A stretch of DNA of 64,000 nucleotides, taken from assembly GCA_020845755.1 (NCBI GenBank), contig JADLFE010000058.1:37249-101248 (forward strand). Reading direction: 5' to 3'. Each line of letters starts with the position of its first letter. Position 1 is the first letter of the stretch. Origin of the DNA: Phycisphaerales bacterium. Lineage in GTDB: Bacteria; Planctomycetota; Phycisphaerae; Phycisphaerales; UBA1924. The notes below the pieces were generated by a model that had not been told where the DNA came from, made no database searches, and saw only the letters and a program-made list of their open reading frames with translations. Shown one piece after another: positions 51,605 to 60,507 of the stretch. Both the position numbers and the translations under genes were made by a program.

Positions 51605-52147
51605 ATGAAACTACACGTCACCATCGAGAGCCAGACGTACGAGGTTGAGGTCGACGTAGTCGATTCCAACACCCCGCTCGCCTCCGCCGACCTTCGGGTC
51701 CGCAGCGCGCCGGTTGTCGCGCCGCCCAAGGCTCCCGCCGGGCGCATGCTCGTGCCCGGGTTCAACGGGAATGGCAACGGCTCCAAGCCCGCGCCAGTCC
51801 ACAACGCCCAGCCCACCGTTGTGACAACCGACGTTCCCCCGGCCTTGGTCGGGCCGCCCGAGCCACCGCTCCCGCCTAAGCCGGCGTGGCACGGCCTGGG
51901 TGTCGGCGCGCCGGGTGAAGTCTGCAGCCCCATTCCCGGCATCATCACCGACGTGAACGTCAAGGTCGGTGACACCGTCAAGGCCTATGACCCCATCGTC
52001 GTTCTCGAAATCGCACGCAAATACGTCAGCGACGATCGCCCGCTCGCGGGCACCGTCCGTGCGCTCGTCGGCGGCACGGTGAAGGAACTTCTGGTGCAGA
52101 AGGGCGACGTCGTCGAGGCGGGCCGCGTCCTTGCACGCATCGGCTGA
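51605..52147 (+). CDS. biotin/lipoyl-domain carrier protein with a degenerate modification site
   Basis: This 180-residue protein has a short N-terminal strand region (VTIESQTYEVEVDVV), a long Pro/Ala-rich linker (about 30-100) and a C-terminal biotinyl-lipoyl domain (about 105-180) with SPIPGIITDVNVKVGDTV and VKELLVQKGDVVEAGRVLARIG. This is the layout of the carrier subunit of acyl-CoA carboxylases and decarboxylases. The expected AMKM hairpin is replaced by VLEIARKYVSDD: the position of the biotinylated Lys is Arg and a Lys follows one place later. There are also about seven extra residues before VKELLV. No reading-frame shift restores AMKM. Confidence 0.82.
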   Translation: MKLHVTIESQTYEVEVDVVDSNTPLASADLRVRSAPVVAPPKAPAGRMLVPGFNGNGNGSKPAPVHNAQPTVVTTDVPPALVGPPEPPLPPKPAWHGLGVGAPGEVCSPIPGIITDVNVKVGDTVKAYDPIVVLEIARKYVSDDRPLAGTVRALVGGTVKELLVQKGDVVEAGRVLARIG

Positions 52148-52202
52148 TCCGACCGACATCCAACGAGCACCGGCGATCGCCGATGGACCCGCACCACCGA
52201 CG

Positions 52203-52880
52203 TTACGTTTGCACTGCGCCCGCACGCCTCGCGGCGGCCTCGGCACGGACCCAATCGACGAGCGCCTCCATCCCAGCGCCCGTAGTGCAGGAGACTTCGA
52301 AGGTGAGTACGCCTTCATTCAGGGCGTTCACGCCGCGCCGGAAGCGTTCGATATCAAAGCGTACGTAGGGGAGCAGGTCGACCTTGTTGATGATAAGGAC
52401 CTGCACGCCGCGGTACATGCGCGGATGCTTGTAGGGCTTGTCGTCGCCCTCGGGAACGGAGGCGACGAGGATGTTCTGGTGGGTGCCCAAGGCGAAGGTG
52501 GCGGGGCAGATGAGGTTGCCGACGTTCTCGACGATGAGGAGGTCGAGCGCATCGAGCGGGAGTTGGTCGAGCGCCTGCGACACCATCTGGGCCTCGAGGT
52601 GGCACGATCCGCCGGTGTTGATCTGCACGGCGGTGGCACCGGCGGCGGCGGCACGCTCGGCGTCGAAACTGGTGGCGATGTCACCCTCGATCACGCCAAC
52701 GCGAAGGTCGCGCGAGAGCTTTGGAACAATGCACTCGATGATGGAGGTCTTGCCCGCGCCCGGCGAGGCCATGATGTTGAGCCCGAGGATGCCGCGGGAG
52801 TCGAGCCTGGCACGGTTGAGGCGAGCCAGTTCGTCGTTCGCCTTGGTGATGGCTTCAACGACAGGGACGCGCACGCTCAT
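52203..52880 (-). CDS. hypB: hydrogenase nickel incorporation GTPase HypB
   Basis: This 225-residue G3E GTPase delivers nickel to [NiFe]-hydrogenase. The P-loop MASPGAGKTS is at about 37-46, and NTGGSCHLEA supplies the Cys-His metal pair. ENVGNLICP and INKVDLLPY complete the GTPase. There is no His-rich N-terminal nickel store. Its ATG overlaps the hypA stop, so the pair is coupled. It faces away from the hox operon. Confidence 0.96.
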   Translation of the reverse strand: MSVRVPVVEAITKANDELARLNRARLDSRGILGLNIMASPGAGKTSIIECIVPKLSRDLRVGVIEGDIATSFDAERAAAAGATAVQINTGGSCHLEAQMVSQALDQLPLDALDLLIVENVGNLICPATFALGTHQNILVASVPEGDDKPYKHPRMYRGVQVLIINKVDLLPYVRFDIERFRRGVNALNEGVLTFEVSCTTGAGMEALVDWVRAEAAARRAGAVQT

Positions 52881-53281
52881 GATGGTGTCCTTGATTCATG
52901 GGCCGGATCGCTGCCTGTTTCGGCGTCGTCGTTCGCATCGACGTCGATCGCTTCCAGGTAGCACTCTTGCCCGTGCGACATCCGCACGCGGGCGCCGCCG
53001 CACGATGGACAATCGTATCCGAGTGCGGCGGCTGTGGGGCTGAATGTGTGAGAACAGACGAGGCAGGTCATCTCGAAGGGAACGCGCCGGACATGGAAGG
53101 CCGCGCCGTGGGCGAGCGTGCCGCGGCTGATCGAGTCCCAATAGAACTCGACGCACTCGACGGACACGCCGGAGACATCCCCGACGACGACGTGGATGTG
53201 GCTGACGCGCGTGGCGCCGGATCCGGCCGCGGCGCGCAGCACGCTTTCAAGGATTCCCTGGGCTATCGGCAGTTCGTGCAA
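52877..53281 (-). CDS. hypA: hydrogenase nickel chaperone HypA
   Basis: This 134-residue protein begins Met-His-Glu-Leu, the nickel-binding N-terminus of HypA, when the TTG at 53279-53281 is used. The zinc site is a CxxC pair twice over, in TCLVCS and YDCPSCGG. The frame is open to 53488, but that would bury the essential His2, and GAGG lies about 8 bases before the TTG. The C-terminus has an acidic extension. The 164 bp to hoxF is the divergent control region; I see no clear promoter in it. Confidence 0.93.
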   Translation of the reverse strand: MHELPIAQGILESVLRAAAGSGATRVSHIHVVVGDVSGVSVECVEFYWDSISRGTLAHGAAFHVRRVPFEMTCLVCSHTFSPTAAALGYDCPSCGGARVRMSHGQECYLEAIDVDANDDAETGSDPAHESRTPS

Positions 53282-53445
53282 GGACTTGCCCTCGTCGGAC
53301 ACCCAAGTACGGAAATCACTCCATCCAGAATTCGAACCTGCCGATACAACCTTCGGCGTTACAACCCGCGTGGAGGCGGCTCCGCGCCCGGTTCCGCGTG
53401 CATATGGTATCGACGCCGGACCAACCTCGCAGAAACGAGGGGATA

Positions 53446-55275
53446 ATGAGCGAGTCTTCGATCGGCCGCGTCGTGGAAGAGGTCGCACGGGAATTTGGTC
53501 GCGAGCGCTGGCGACTCATGGATATCGCAAGGGGCGTGCAGCAGCGGCTGGGGTGCGTGAACTCCCAGGCGATGGACGCGATCGCGTCGTGGCTGAACAT
53601 CTCGCGCGTCGAAGTCGAAGGCTTCGTCACGTTCTATTCGTTCCTGTCGAAAGAACCCAAGGGACGGATCGTGATCCGCCTGTGCGACGACGTGATCGAC
53701 CAGATGGCGGGCTACGAGGAAGTGCGACGCGGGTTCGAGGCCGCGCTGGGTATCTCGCTCGGCCAGACCACGCCGGACGGTGCGTTCACGCTGGAGCGCA
53801 CGGCGTGCATCGGCATGTGCGACCAGGGCCCGGCGGCGCTGGTGAACGACGTCGTGGTGACGAATCTCTCCAGCGACAAGGCGCGGAACATCGTGCGCTC
53901 GCTGCGCGAGAACCCGCGTCCCGAGCGGTTGGTGCAGCGGTTCGGCTCAGGGAACAACGCGCACCCACTGGTGCGCTCGATGGTCGAGAACAACATCCGC
54001 AAGGCCGGGCCAATCGTGTTCAGCGAGCAGGCACGCGGCGAAGCGATCCGCAAGGCGGTGGCGATCAGACCGGCCGAGGTGATCCGAGCGATCAAGACAG
54101 CACGACTGCGCGGGCGCGGCGGTGCGGGCTTCCCGGCGGGCATGAAGTGGGAGTTCGCTCGCGCGGCGGAGGGCTCGCCGAAGTACGTTATCTGCAACGC
54201 CGACGAGGGCGAGCCGGGCACGTTCAAGGACCGCGTGCTCTTGACCGAGATGCCCGATCGAGTGTTCGCGGGGCTCACGATCGCCGGGTACGCGATCGGC
54301 GCGTCGGAAGGGATCGTGTATCTTCGAGCGGAATACGCCTACCTGCGCAGGTACCTGGAGCACATTCTCGATCGCCGGCGCGCCGACGGATTGCTCGGGC
54401 AGAAGATCTGCGGCAAGGCGGGCTTCAACTTCGACATCCGCATTCAGATGGGCGCGGGAGCGTACATCTGCGGCGAAGAAACAGCCCTGATCAACTCCTG
54501 CGAAGGCCGGCGCGGCGAGCCGCGCACCAGGCCCCCGTTCCCGGCTCAGCGCGGCTATCTTGACTGTCCGACCGTGGTGAACAACGTCGAGACACTGGCG
54601 TGCGTGACGCGGATCATGGAGGCGGGGCCCGCCACTTTCTGCGAGCACGGCACGCCGCAGAGCAGCGGCACGAAACTCCTCTCGGTCTCGGGCGATTGCA
54701 GCCTTCCGGGCGTGTACGAAGTCCCGATGGGAATCACATTGCGCGATGTGCTGGAGATGTGCGGCGCCGACGAAGCGGCGGCGGTCCAGGTCGGGGGCCC
54801 CAGCCGCGAGATGGTGGGACCCGCGCAGTACGGGCGGACCATCGACTACGACGACCTGGCGACCGGCGGCGCCGTGCTGGTCTTCGGGCCCGACCGGAGC
54901 ATCCCCAAGATCGTCTCCGCGTTCATGGACTTCTTTGTTCACGAGAGTTGCGGCGAGTGCACGCCATGCCGCGTCGGCACTCGGCTGATCAAGGAACAGA
55001 TCGACCGCATCCTCGCGGGACGCGGGGAGCCCAAGGACATCGACGAACTGCTGCAACTCGGTGAGACGATCAAGCAGACGAGCCGGTGCGGGCTGGGTCA
55101 GGCCTCTCCCAACCCCGTGCTCATGACGATCAAGGGCTTCCGCCACGTCTATGAGGAACTCGTCAGCCCTGACCCGCACGGGTATCAACGCTCGTTCGAT
55201 CTGACCGAGTCCGTGCGCGAGGCCGAGCGGATCGCGGGACGCCGATCGATCCATCATCGGGAGGTGCGTACGTGA
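53446..55275 (+). CDS. hoxF: NAD(P)-reducing hydrogenase diaphorase subunit HoxF (NuoE-NuoF fusion)
   Basis: This 609-residue protein joins a NuoE-like domain (about 1-165) to a NuoF-like domain (about 175-600). The NuoF part has the NAD/FMN loops RGRGGAGFPAG and CNADEGEPGTFKDR and the [4Fe-4S] cysteines Cys502, Cys505, Cys508 and Cys548. In the NuoE part the [2Fe-2S] site has Cys80, Cys121 and Cys125, but the usual second Cys is Asp85. It passes electrons from the hydrogenase to NAD(P). ATG 53446 follows GAGGGG. Its stop overlaps hoxU. Confidence 0.95.
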   Translation: MSESSIGRVVEEVAREFGRERWRLMDIARGVQQRLGCVNSQAMDAIASWLNISRVEVEGFVTFYSFLSKEPKGRIVIRLCDDVIDQMAGYEEVRRGFEAALGISLGQTTPDGAFTLERTACIGMCDQGPAALVNDVVVTNLSSDKARNIVRSLRENPRPERLVQRFGSGNNAHPLVRSMVENNIRKAGPIVFSEQARGEAIRKAVAIRPAEVIRAIKTARLRGRGGAGFPAGMKWEFARAAEGSPKYVICNADEGEPGTFKDRVLLTEMPDRVFAGLTIAGYAIGASEGIVYLRAEYAYLRRYLEHILDRRRADGLLGQKICGKAGFNFDIRIQMGAGAYICGEETALINSCEGRRGEPRTRPPFPAQRGYLDCPTVVNNVETLACVTRIMEAGPATFCEHGTPQSSGTKLLSVSGDCSLPGVYEVPMGITLRDVLEMCGADEAAAVQVGGPSREMVGPAQYGRTIDYDDLATGGAVLVFGPDRSIPKIVSAFMDFFVHESCGECTPCRVGTRLIKEQIDRILAGRGEPKDIDELLQLGETIKQTSRCGLGQASPNPVLMTIKGFRHVYEELVSPDPHGYQRSFDLTESVREAERIAGRRSIHHREVRT

Positions 55276-56006
55276 GCGAGATCGTGACGTTCACCATTGA
55301 CGGGAGGCGCATCAGCGCGGAGGCGGGCCAGACGATCCTGGCCGCGGCCCAGGCGTGCGGCATCTACATCCCCAGGCTGTGCCACAAGGACGGACTGACA
55401 CCCGTGGGCGGCTGTCGCGTGTGCACGGTGCGCGTCAACGGACGCCCGGCGAGCGCCTGCACGCAGCCGGTCGCGGCGGGCATCGTCGTCGACAATGACA
55501 CCGAGGAACTCCGCTCGTGGCGCAGGCAGATCGTCGAGATGCTGTTCGTCGAGGGCAATCACTTCTGCATGTTCTGCGAGAAGAGCGGCAATTGTGAATT
55601 GCAGGCGCTGGCGTATCGCTTCGGCATCACCGCTCCGCGGTATCCGTACCTGTGGCCCAAGCGCGACGTCGACGCATCTCATCCCGACATCATCCTTGAT
55701 CGCAACCGCTGCATCATGTGCGGACGCTGCGAGCGCACCAGCCGCGATCTCGACGGCAAGAGCGTATTCGGATTCGTCGAACGCGGTATCCACAAGACCC
55801 TGGCGGTGAACGCCGACGCGCGCCTGGCCGACACCGACCTCGATCTCACCGACCAGGCCGTGAACGCCTGCCCAGTCGGCGCGATCCTGAAGAAGCGCAC
55901 GGCGTATCGCACGCCGGTGGGTCAGCGCCAGTTCGATCGCGAACCGATCGGCACGAGCGTGGAGACCAGGGCGAAGCTCACCATCGACGGAGGAGAACCC
56001 CGATGA
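55272..56006 (+). CDS. hoxU: hydrogenase iron-sulfur subunit HoxU (NuoG N-terminal-like)
   Basis: This 244-residue protein carries electrons between HoxY and HoxF. The [2Fe-2S] ligands are Cys37, Cys48, Cys51 and Cys63. A HxCxxC...C group (NHFCMFCEKSGNC) follows, and then a CIMCGRC...CPVG [4Fe-4S] site. GTG 55272 overlaps the hoxF stop as GTGA and has GGGAGG upstream. It matches the first third of complex I NuoG. Confidence 0.95.
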   Translation: MSEIVTFTIDGRRISAEAGQTILAAAQACGIYIPRLCHKDGLTPVGGCRVCTVRVNGRPASACTQPVAAGIVVDNDTEELRSWRRQIVEMLFVEGNHFCMFCEKSGNCELQALAYRFGITAPRYPYLWPKRDVDASHPDIILDRNRCIMCGRCERTSRDLDGKSVFGFVERGIHKTLAVNADARLADTDLDLTDQAVNACPVGAILKKRTAYRTPVGQRQFDREPIGTSVETRAKLTIDGGEPR

Positions 56007-56548
56007 GCAAGCCAAGGCTGGCAACATGCTCGCTCGCCGGGTGCTTCGGCTGTCACATGTCGATCCTTGACATCGACGAGCGAATCCTCGAACTGGCGGA
56101 GGTCATCCAGTTCCACAAGAGCCCGATCACCGACATCAAGACGTTCACGGAGCACTGCCGCATCGGGCTGGTCGAGGGCGGCTGCGCCAACGAGGAAAAC
56201 GTCGAGGTGCTCCGCGCGTTCCGGAGGAACTGCGACATCCTCGTGAGCATGGGCGACTGCGCGACGATGGGAGGCATCCCCGCGCTGCGCAACTTCGTCG
56301 AGATCGAGGAGTGCCTGCGCGAGGCCTATGTCGACGGCCCGAGCACGCACAACCCCGACGGCGTGATCCCTCGCGACATCGAACTCCCGCTCCTGCTCGA
56401 CAAGGTGCGCCCCGCCCATGAGGTCGTGCGCATGGACTATTTCCTGCCGGGCTGCCCGCCCTCGGCCGACACGATCTGGGCCGCGGTCACCGCGCTGTTG
56501 TCGGAGAGCCCCGTGGACCTTCCCTACCCGCTTGTGAAGTACGACTAA
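56003..56548 (+). CDS. hoxY: [NiFe]-hydrogenase small subunit HoxY
   Basis: This 181-residue protein holds the proximal [4Fe-4S] cluster, with cysteines in SLAGCFGCH (Cys14, Cys17), GGCANEEN, MGDCATMGG and PGCPPSADT. It has no Tat signal, so it is cytoplasmic, as for group 3 hydrogenases. Its ATG overlaps the hoxU stop and AGGAG lies just upstream. Confidence 0.95.
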   Translation: MSKPRLATCSLAGCFGCHMSILDIDERILELAEVIQFHKSPITDIKTFTEHCRIGLVEGGCANEENVEVLRAFRRNCDILVSMGDCATMGGIPALRNFVEIEECLREAYVDGPSTHNPDGVIPRDIELPLLLDKVRPAHEVVRMDYFLPGCPPSADTIWAAVTALLSESPVDLPYPLVKYD

Positions 56549-56567
56549 TCGAGAGAGGCTGCCTCGC

Positions 56568-58016
56568 ATGGTCACGCACTCAAACACGCGCCGGATCGAG
56601 ATCTCGCCCGTCACCCGCGTCGAGGGGCACGGGAAGGTCACGATCCACCTCGACGAGGCCAACCGTGTCACCGAGGCCCGCCTTCACATCGTGGAGTTCC
56701 GCGGCTTCGAGCGGTTCATCCAGGGCAGGCCGTACTGGGAAATGCCCGTCGCGGTACAGCGCCTCTGCGGAATATGCCCGGTCAGCCACCACCTGTGCGC
56801 CGCCAAGGCGATCGATCACATCGTGGGCGGGGCGAAACTGACCCCGACTGCCGAGAAAATGCGCCGCCTCATGCACTACGGGCAGATGTTCCAGAGCCAC
56901 TGCCTGCACTTCTTCCACCTGGCCAGCCCTGACCTGCTCTTCGGCTTCGACTCCGATCCCGCGACGCGAAACGTCATCGGCATCATCGGCGCCAATCGCG
57001 ACCTGGCGTACCAGGCGATCATGATGCGGAAGTACGGGCAGGAGATCATCAAGGCGACGGCCGGCAAGAAGATCCACGGCACGGGCGCGATCCCCGGCGG
57101 GATCAACAAGAATCTCTCGGTCGCGGAGCGCGACGCGCTGCTCGTCGACATCGAGCAGATGAAGAAGTGGTCGCGCGATGCCGTCGAGTTGGCACGCCAA
57201 TACTCCGTGACGAACATCGAATTGGTGAAGACGTTCGCGTCGTACGAGTCCAACTACCTCTCGATCATCCGACGCGACGGCGCGATGGACCTCTACGACG
57301 GCGGGCTGCGCGCGATCGACGCCGGCGGGAGCACGATCTTCGACCATGTGCCCAACGCCGAGTATCTCGACTTCATCCGCGAGGGCGTACGCAACTGGTC
57401 GTACATGAAGTTCCCGTTCATCCGTTCCCTGGGCGAGGAGCGCGGGTGGTACCGTGTGGGCCCGCTGGCGCGTATGAACACCTGCGATTTCATCGATACG
57501 CCCGAGGCCGAGGCGGCCCGCAAGGATTTCAAGGCGCTGACGAACGGGCGACCAAATCACATGACGATGGCCTTCCACTGGGCCCGCATGATCGAGGTGC
57601 TCCACTCGATCGAGATGATTGAGCGTTTGCTCCACGACCCCGACCTGCAGGGAACCGACCTGGTCGTCTCGGGCGAGCGGGCACGCGAGGGAGTCGGCAT
57701 CATCGAGGCGCCGCGCGGCACGCTCTTCCACCACTATCGCGTGGGCGACGACGACCTGGTCACGATGTGCAATCTGATCGTCTCGACCACCAGCAACAAC
57801 GAGGGGATGAACCGCTCGGTGCGCCGCGTCGCCGAGGACTGCATCTCCGGGCAACCGACCATTACCGAGGGGATGTTGAACCGCATCGAGATCGCGATCC
57901 GCGCCTACGACCCTTGCCTGAGCTGCGCAACCCACGCGCTGGGCAAGATGCCGCTGATCGCGGAGATCATGGGGCCCGACGGCAACGTGATCGATCGCAA
58001 GGTGAGGGAGCCGTGA
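56568..58016 (+). CDS. hoxH: [NiFe]-hydrogenase large subunit HoxH, group 3
   Basis: This 482-residue subunit holds the Ni-Fe site through Cys67 and Cys70 (RLCGICPVSHH) and Cys450 and Cys453 (DPCLSCATH). After His456 a tail of 26 residues remains, which the maturation protease should remove. The pattern and the FUYH gene order match the bidirectional NAD(P)-linked hydrogenases (group 3d-like). It is cytoplasmic and reversible: H2 to two electrons and two protons. Confidence 0.96.
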   Translation: MVTHSNTRRIEISPVTRVEGHGKVTIHLDEANRVTEARLHIVEFRGFERFIQGRPYWEMPVAVQRLCGICPVSHHLCAAKAIDHIVGGAKLTPTAEKMRRLMHYGQMFQSHCLHFFHLASPDLLFGFDSDPATRNVIGIIGANRDLAYQAIMMRKYGQEIIKATAGKKIHGTGAIPGGINKNLSVAERDALLVDIEQMKKWSRDAVELARQYSVTNIELVKTFASYESNYLSIIRRDGAMDLYDGGLRAIDAGGSTIFDHVPNAEYLDFIREGVRNWSYMKFPFIRSLGEERGWYRVGPLARMNTCDFIDTPEAEAARKDFKALTNGRPNHMTMAFHWARMIEVLHSIEMIERLLHDPDLQGTDLVVSGERAREGVGIIEAPRGTLFHHYRVGDDDLVTMCNLIVSTTSNNEGMNRSVRRVAEDCISGQPTITEGMLNRIEIAIRAYDPCLSCATHALGKMPLIAEIMGPDGNVIDRKVREP

Positions 58017-58540
58017 GCGACGCCGGAAAGATCCTGCTGCTGGCCATCGGCAATCCCGCGCGTGGGGACGATGGGCTTGGGCCCGCGCTGGCGGACCACT
58101 TTGAGCGCTCGCCCATCGACGGGCTTACCGCCATGTGGAATTATCAGGCCTCGGTCGAGAACGCGGCCGACCTGGCCGAACACGACACCGTGATCTTCGT
58201 CGATGCCTCGCTCTCCGGGCCGACTCCCTTCAGTTTCCAGCACCTCCACGCCCGGAGCGCCGAGTCGCTGAGCAGCCATGACCTGGCGCCCGAGGCGGTC
58301 GTTGATCTGGCACGCCAGACGCTCGGCTGGCGCGGGCGGGCGTACTTGCTCGCTATCCGCGGGCACGAGTTCGAGGCGTTCGTCGAGACGCTGTCCGTTC
58401 ACGCCCGGTCCAATCTGCAGATGACCATCCACCAGTTGAGCGCGTGCATCGCGTCCGGCACGCTCGAATCGCTCGTCACCGACGCGCCGACCCATCACTC
58501 CGACCGCCACGGTGCATCATGGCTGAACGCGAACACGTAA
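58013..58540 (+). CDS. hoxW: hydrogenase maturation endopeptidase HoxW
   Basis: This 175-residue protease trims the HoxH C-terminus after nickel insertion. The metal-sensing block GNPARGDDGLG is near the N-terminus and Asp in VIFVDAS is the second ligand region. GTG 58013 overlaps the hoxH stop as GTGA and has GAGGGAG upstream. Its last 22 bases overlap the response regulator gene in another frame. Confidence 0.92.
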   Translation: MSDAGKILLLAIGNPARGDDGLGPALADHFERSPIDGLTAMWNYQASVENAADLAEHDTVIFVDASLSGPTPFSFQHLHARSAESLSSHDLAPEAVVDLARQTLGWRGRAYLLAIRGHEFEAFVETLSVHARSNLQMTIHQLSACIASGTLESLVTDAPTHHSDRHGASWLNANT

Positions 58541-58896
58541 TCCTGTACGTCGACGACGATCCCGACTATCGCCTGGCGGTACGACAACTGCTGGAGGCCA
58601 ACGGCCTGCGCATGATCGAAGCCGCCGACGGCGAGGCGGGCTTCCGCGCCTTCCGCGAGCACAAGCCCGACCTGGTCATCGTCGATCTCATGATGGAAGA
58701 GATCGATTCGGGCGTGAACTTCATGCGCGAGGTTCGGGCCACGGGATCCAAAGCGCCGGTCTACCTGATGAGTTCGGTCGCCGATTCGCTCGCAACCACA
58801 ACCAACGCCAGCGATCTCGGGTTCGCGGGCGTGGTCCAGAAGCCCTTCGGCAAGGACTGGCTGATGGCGATCGTGCGGGCGCACTTCACGAAGTAG
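58519..58896 (+). CDS. single-domain response regulator
   Basis: This 125-residue protein is only a receiver domain: acidic pocket DDDPD (12-16), phosphorylated Asp56 in IVDLMM and Lys108 in VQKPF. No output domain follows. Its start lies inside hoxW, so it is read from the hydrogenase operon. A histidine kinase gene on the other strand ends 14 bp after its stop and may be its partner, which is inference. Confidence 0.9.
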   Translation: MAEREHVILYVDDDPDYRLAVRQLLEANGLRMIEAADGEAGFRAFREHKPDLVIVDLMMEEIDSGVNFMREVRATGSKAPVYLMSSVADSLATTTNASDLGFAGVVQKPFGKDWLMAIVRAHFTK

Positions 58897-58910
58897 ACCG
58901 AGCGCGCAAC

Positions 58911-60428
58911 TTATTCCCTTCCCGTGCACGCCGGAAGTTCGAGCCAGAATGTGCTCCCCTTGCCCGGTTCGCTCTCCACGCCCACGCGCCCGCCGTGCGA
59001 CTCCACGATTCGCCGGACAATCGAAAGCCCGAGGCCCGTGCCCGGCACGCCCTTGACCGCCGGGTGCCCACGCCCCAGCCTCGTAAATTCGGTGAACAGC
59101 CGCGTCTGATCGTCGGACGAGATACCGACGCCCGTATCACTCACCTCGACGCGAAACGTCCCGGGCGCCTCGCCCGGACGTACCCGCGCCACGACCCTCC
59201 CGCCCGGCGGCGTGTACTTGATCGCGTTGTCCACGTAGTTCGTCAGCGATTCCTGCAAGAGCCGTGGCACGCCGAACACGATCGCCGCGTGCTCCGAGGG
59301 CACGCCCTCCAGACTGAGGTTCTTCGCCCTGGCGGCATCGGCGTGCTCGTCCATCACCGCCGTCAGCAGAAACGCCAGCGGGATCTCGATGCTGTGCTCT
59401 CGCAGATCGGTTGTTTCAAGTTCGCCAAGGATCTGAAGGTCACGCACCAAGTGACGCATCCCCGCCACTCGCTGCATCGCTCGCTGGAGTTGCTCCTTCT
59501 GACGCGGCTCCAGCGGGCCGCACAACTCGTCGTGCAGGTTCCGCATCAGCAACTCGGCCGTCGCCATCGGCGAGGCAACGTCGTGCAACGCCACGTGCAG
59601 AAAATCACGGCGCATGCGGCTCAGTGACTCGTACTGATGCGCACGCTTCTCCGCCATGTTCTCGGCGCGCCGAAGCGTCTCGGCCAGTTGCGTCTGCGTC
59701 ACCATGATAAACGCGAATATCCCCAGATACACGCAGAGCACCACCACCACAAACCCCGGCGCCAGCGGCCCGGCCCCGGGGTCCATCCCGTGCGGGCTCG
59801 GCGGAACTAACACCCCAGTCATCTCGACCACGATCAGCCCCGTCAGCAGGAGCGCCGCAAGGATCGCCGACATCACCGCCGATCGCGGCGGGAGCAGGAT
59901 CGACGCAATCCCGATGTGCAGCACATACACCGCCAGAAGCGGGCTCCGCGCCCCGCCCAGGAACCACACAGTAATCGTGAGCAAGAAGAAATCGAGCACA
60001 ATCGCCGTCCGCGCCAGCGACCGGCGCGTCCGCAACGCACGGAGCGGATCGTCCCACTCACGCGGACGCCCGTTGACCTTCAGAATCACGACGTTGTACG
60101 CCGCGATCACGAGCCCGATGATCGAGAGCGCCCGCGCATCCACGCTCCCCGGCCCCAGCACCGATCGCGCGATCCACGACCCGGCGATCAGCACCAGCGC
60201 CACGCCGAATCTCGCCATGGCATTGGCAAACAAGCGGCTTCCCAGCAGCCGCTCATACGCCGGGATGTCCTTCGCCCCGGCCGATCGGGCCTCGATCTTC
60301 TCGGTACTCTTCGGTCTCACCAGCGCACGCTCGTTCCACGCATCCGGCCCGGATGCCCAGCGGCCATGATACACGATGCCGGGCCACGACTCCCCCCGGC
60401 TTCCATGGCCGACACCCGCGAACGACAT
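58911..60428 (-). CDS. membrane sensor histidine kinase
   Basis: This protein of about 505 residues has an unconserved N-terminus and about six hydrophobic segments (about 70-230) with no periplasmic loop of note. A phosphoacceptor His follows in LHVALHDVASPMA, and then the ATPase domain with the N box NYVDNAIKYTPPGG, VSDTGVGI and GTGLGLSIVRRI. ATG 60428 follows GAGG; GTG 60320 (MRPKSTEK) is an alternative. It converges on the response regulator at the end of the hox operon. The signal is unknown. Confidence 0.88.
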   Translation of the reverse strand: MSFAGVGHGSRGESWPGIVYHGRWASGPDAWNERALVRPKSTEKIEARSAGAKDIPAYERLLGSRLFANAMARFGVALVLIAGSWIARSVLGPGSVDARALSIIGLVIAAYNVVILKVNGRPREWDDPLRALRTRRSLARTAIVLDFFLLTITVWFLGGARSPLLAVYVLHIGIASILLPPRSAVMSAILAALLLTGLIVVEMTGVLVPPSPHGMDPGAGPLAPGFVVVVLCVYLGIFAFIMVTQTQLAETLRRAENMAEKRAHQYESLSRMRRDFLHVALHDVASPMATAELLMRNLHDELCGPLEPRQKEQLQRAMQRVAGMRHLVRDLQILGELETTDLREHSIEIPLAFLLTAVMDEHADAARAKNLSLEGVPSEHAAIVFGVPRLLQESLTNYVDNAIKYTPPGGRVVARVRPGEAPGTFRVEVSDTGVGISSDDQTRLFTEFTRLGRGHPAVKGVPGTGLGLSIVRRIVESHGGRVGVESEPGKGSTFWLELPACTGRE

Positions 60429-60507
60429 CACTGCGGACCTCGCTCAACCTCAACGACACTCGTATCGCGGCTTGACACGTCGCGACCGCAGGCGGTACGC
60501 ATCCTGT

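Noticed and set aside
53282..53445. sigma-54 or other promoter between hypA and hoxF
   Set aside because: No TGGC-N-TGC pair at the right spacing and no convincing -35/-10 pair was seen.
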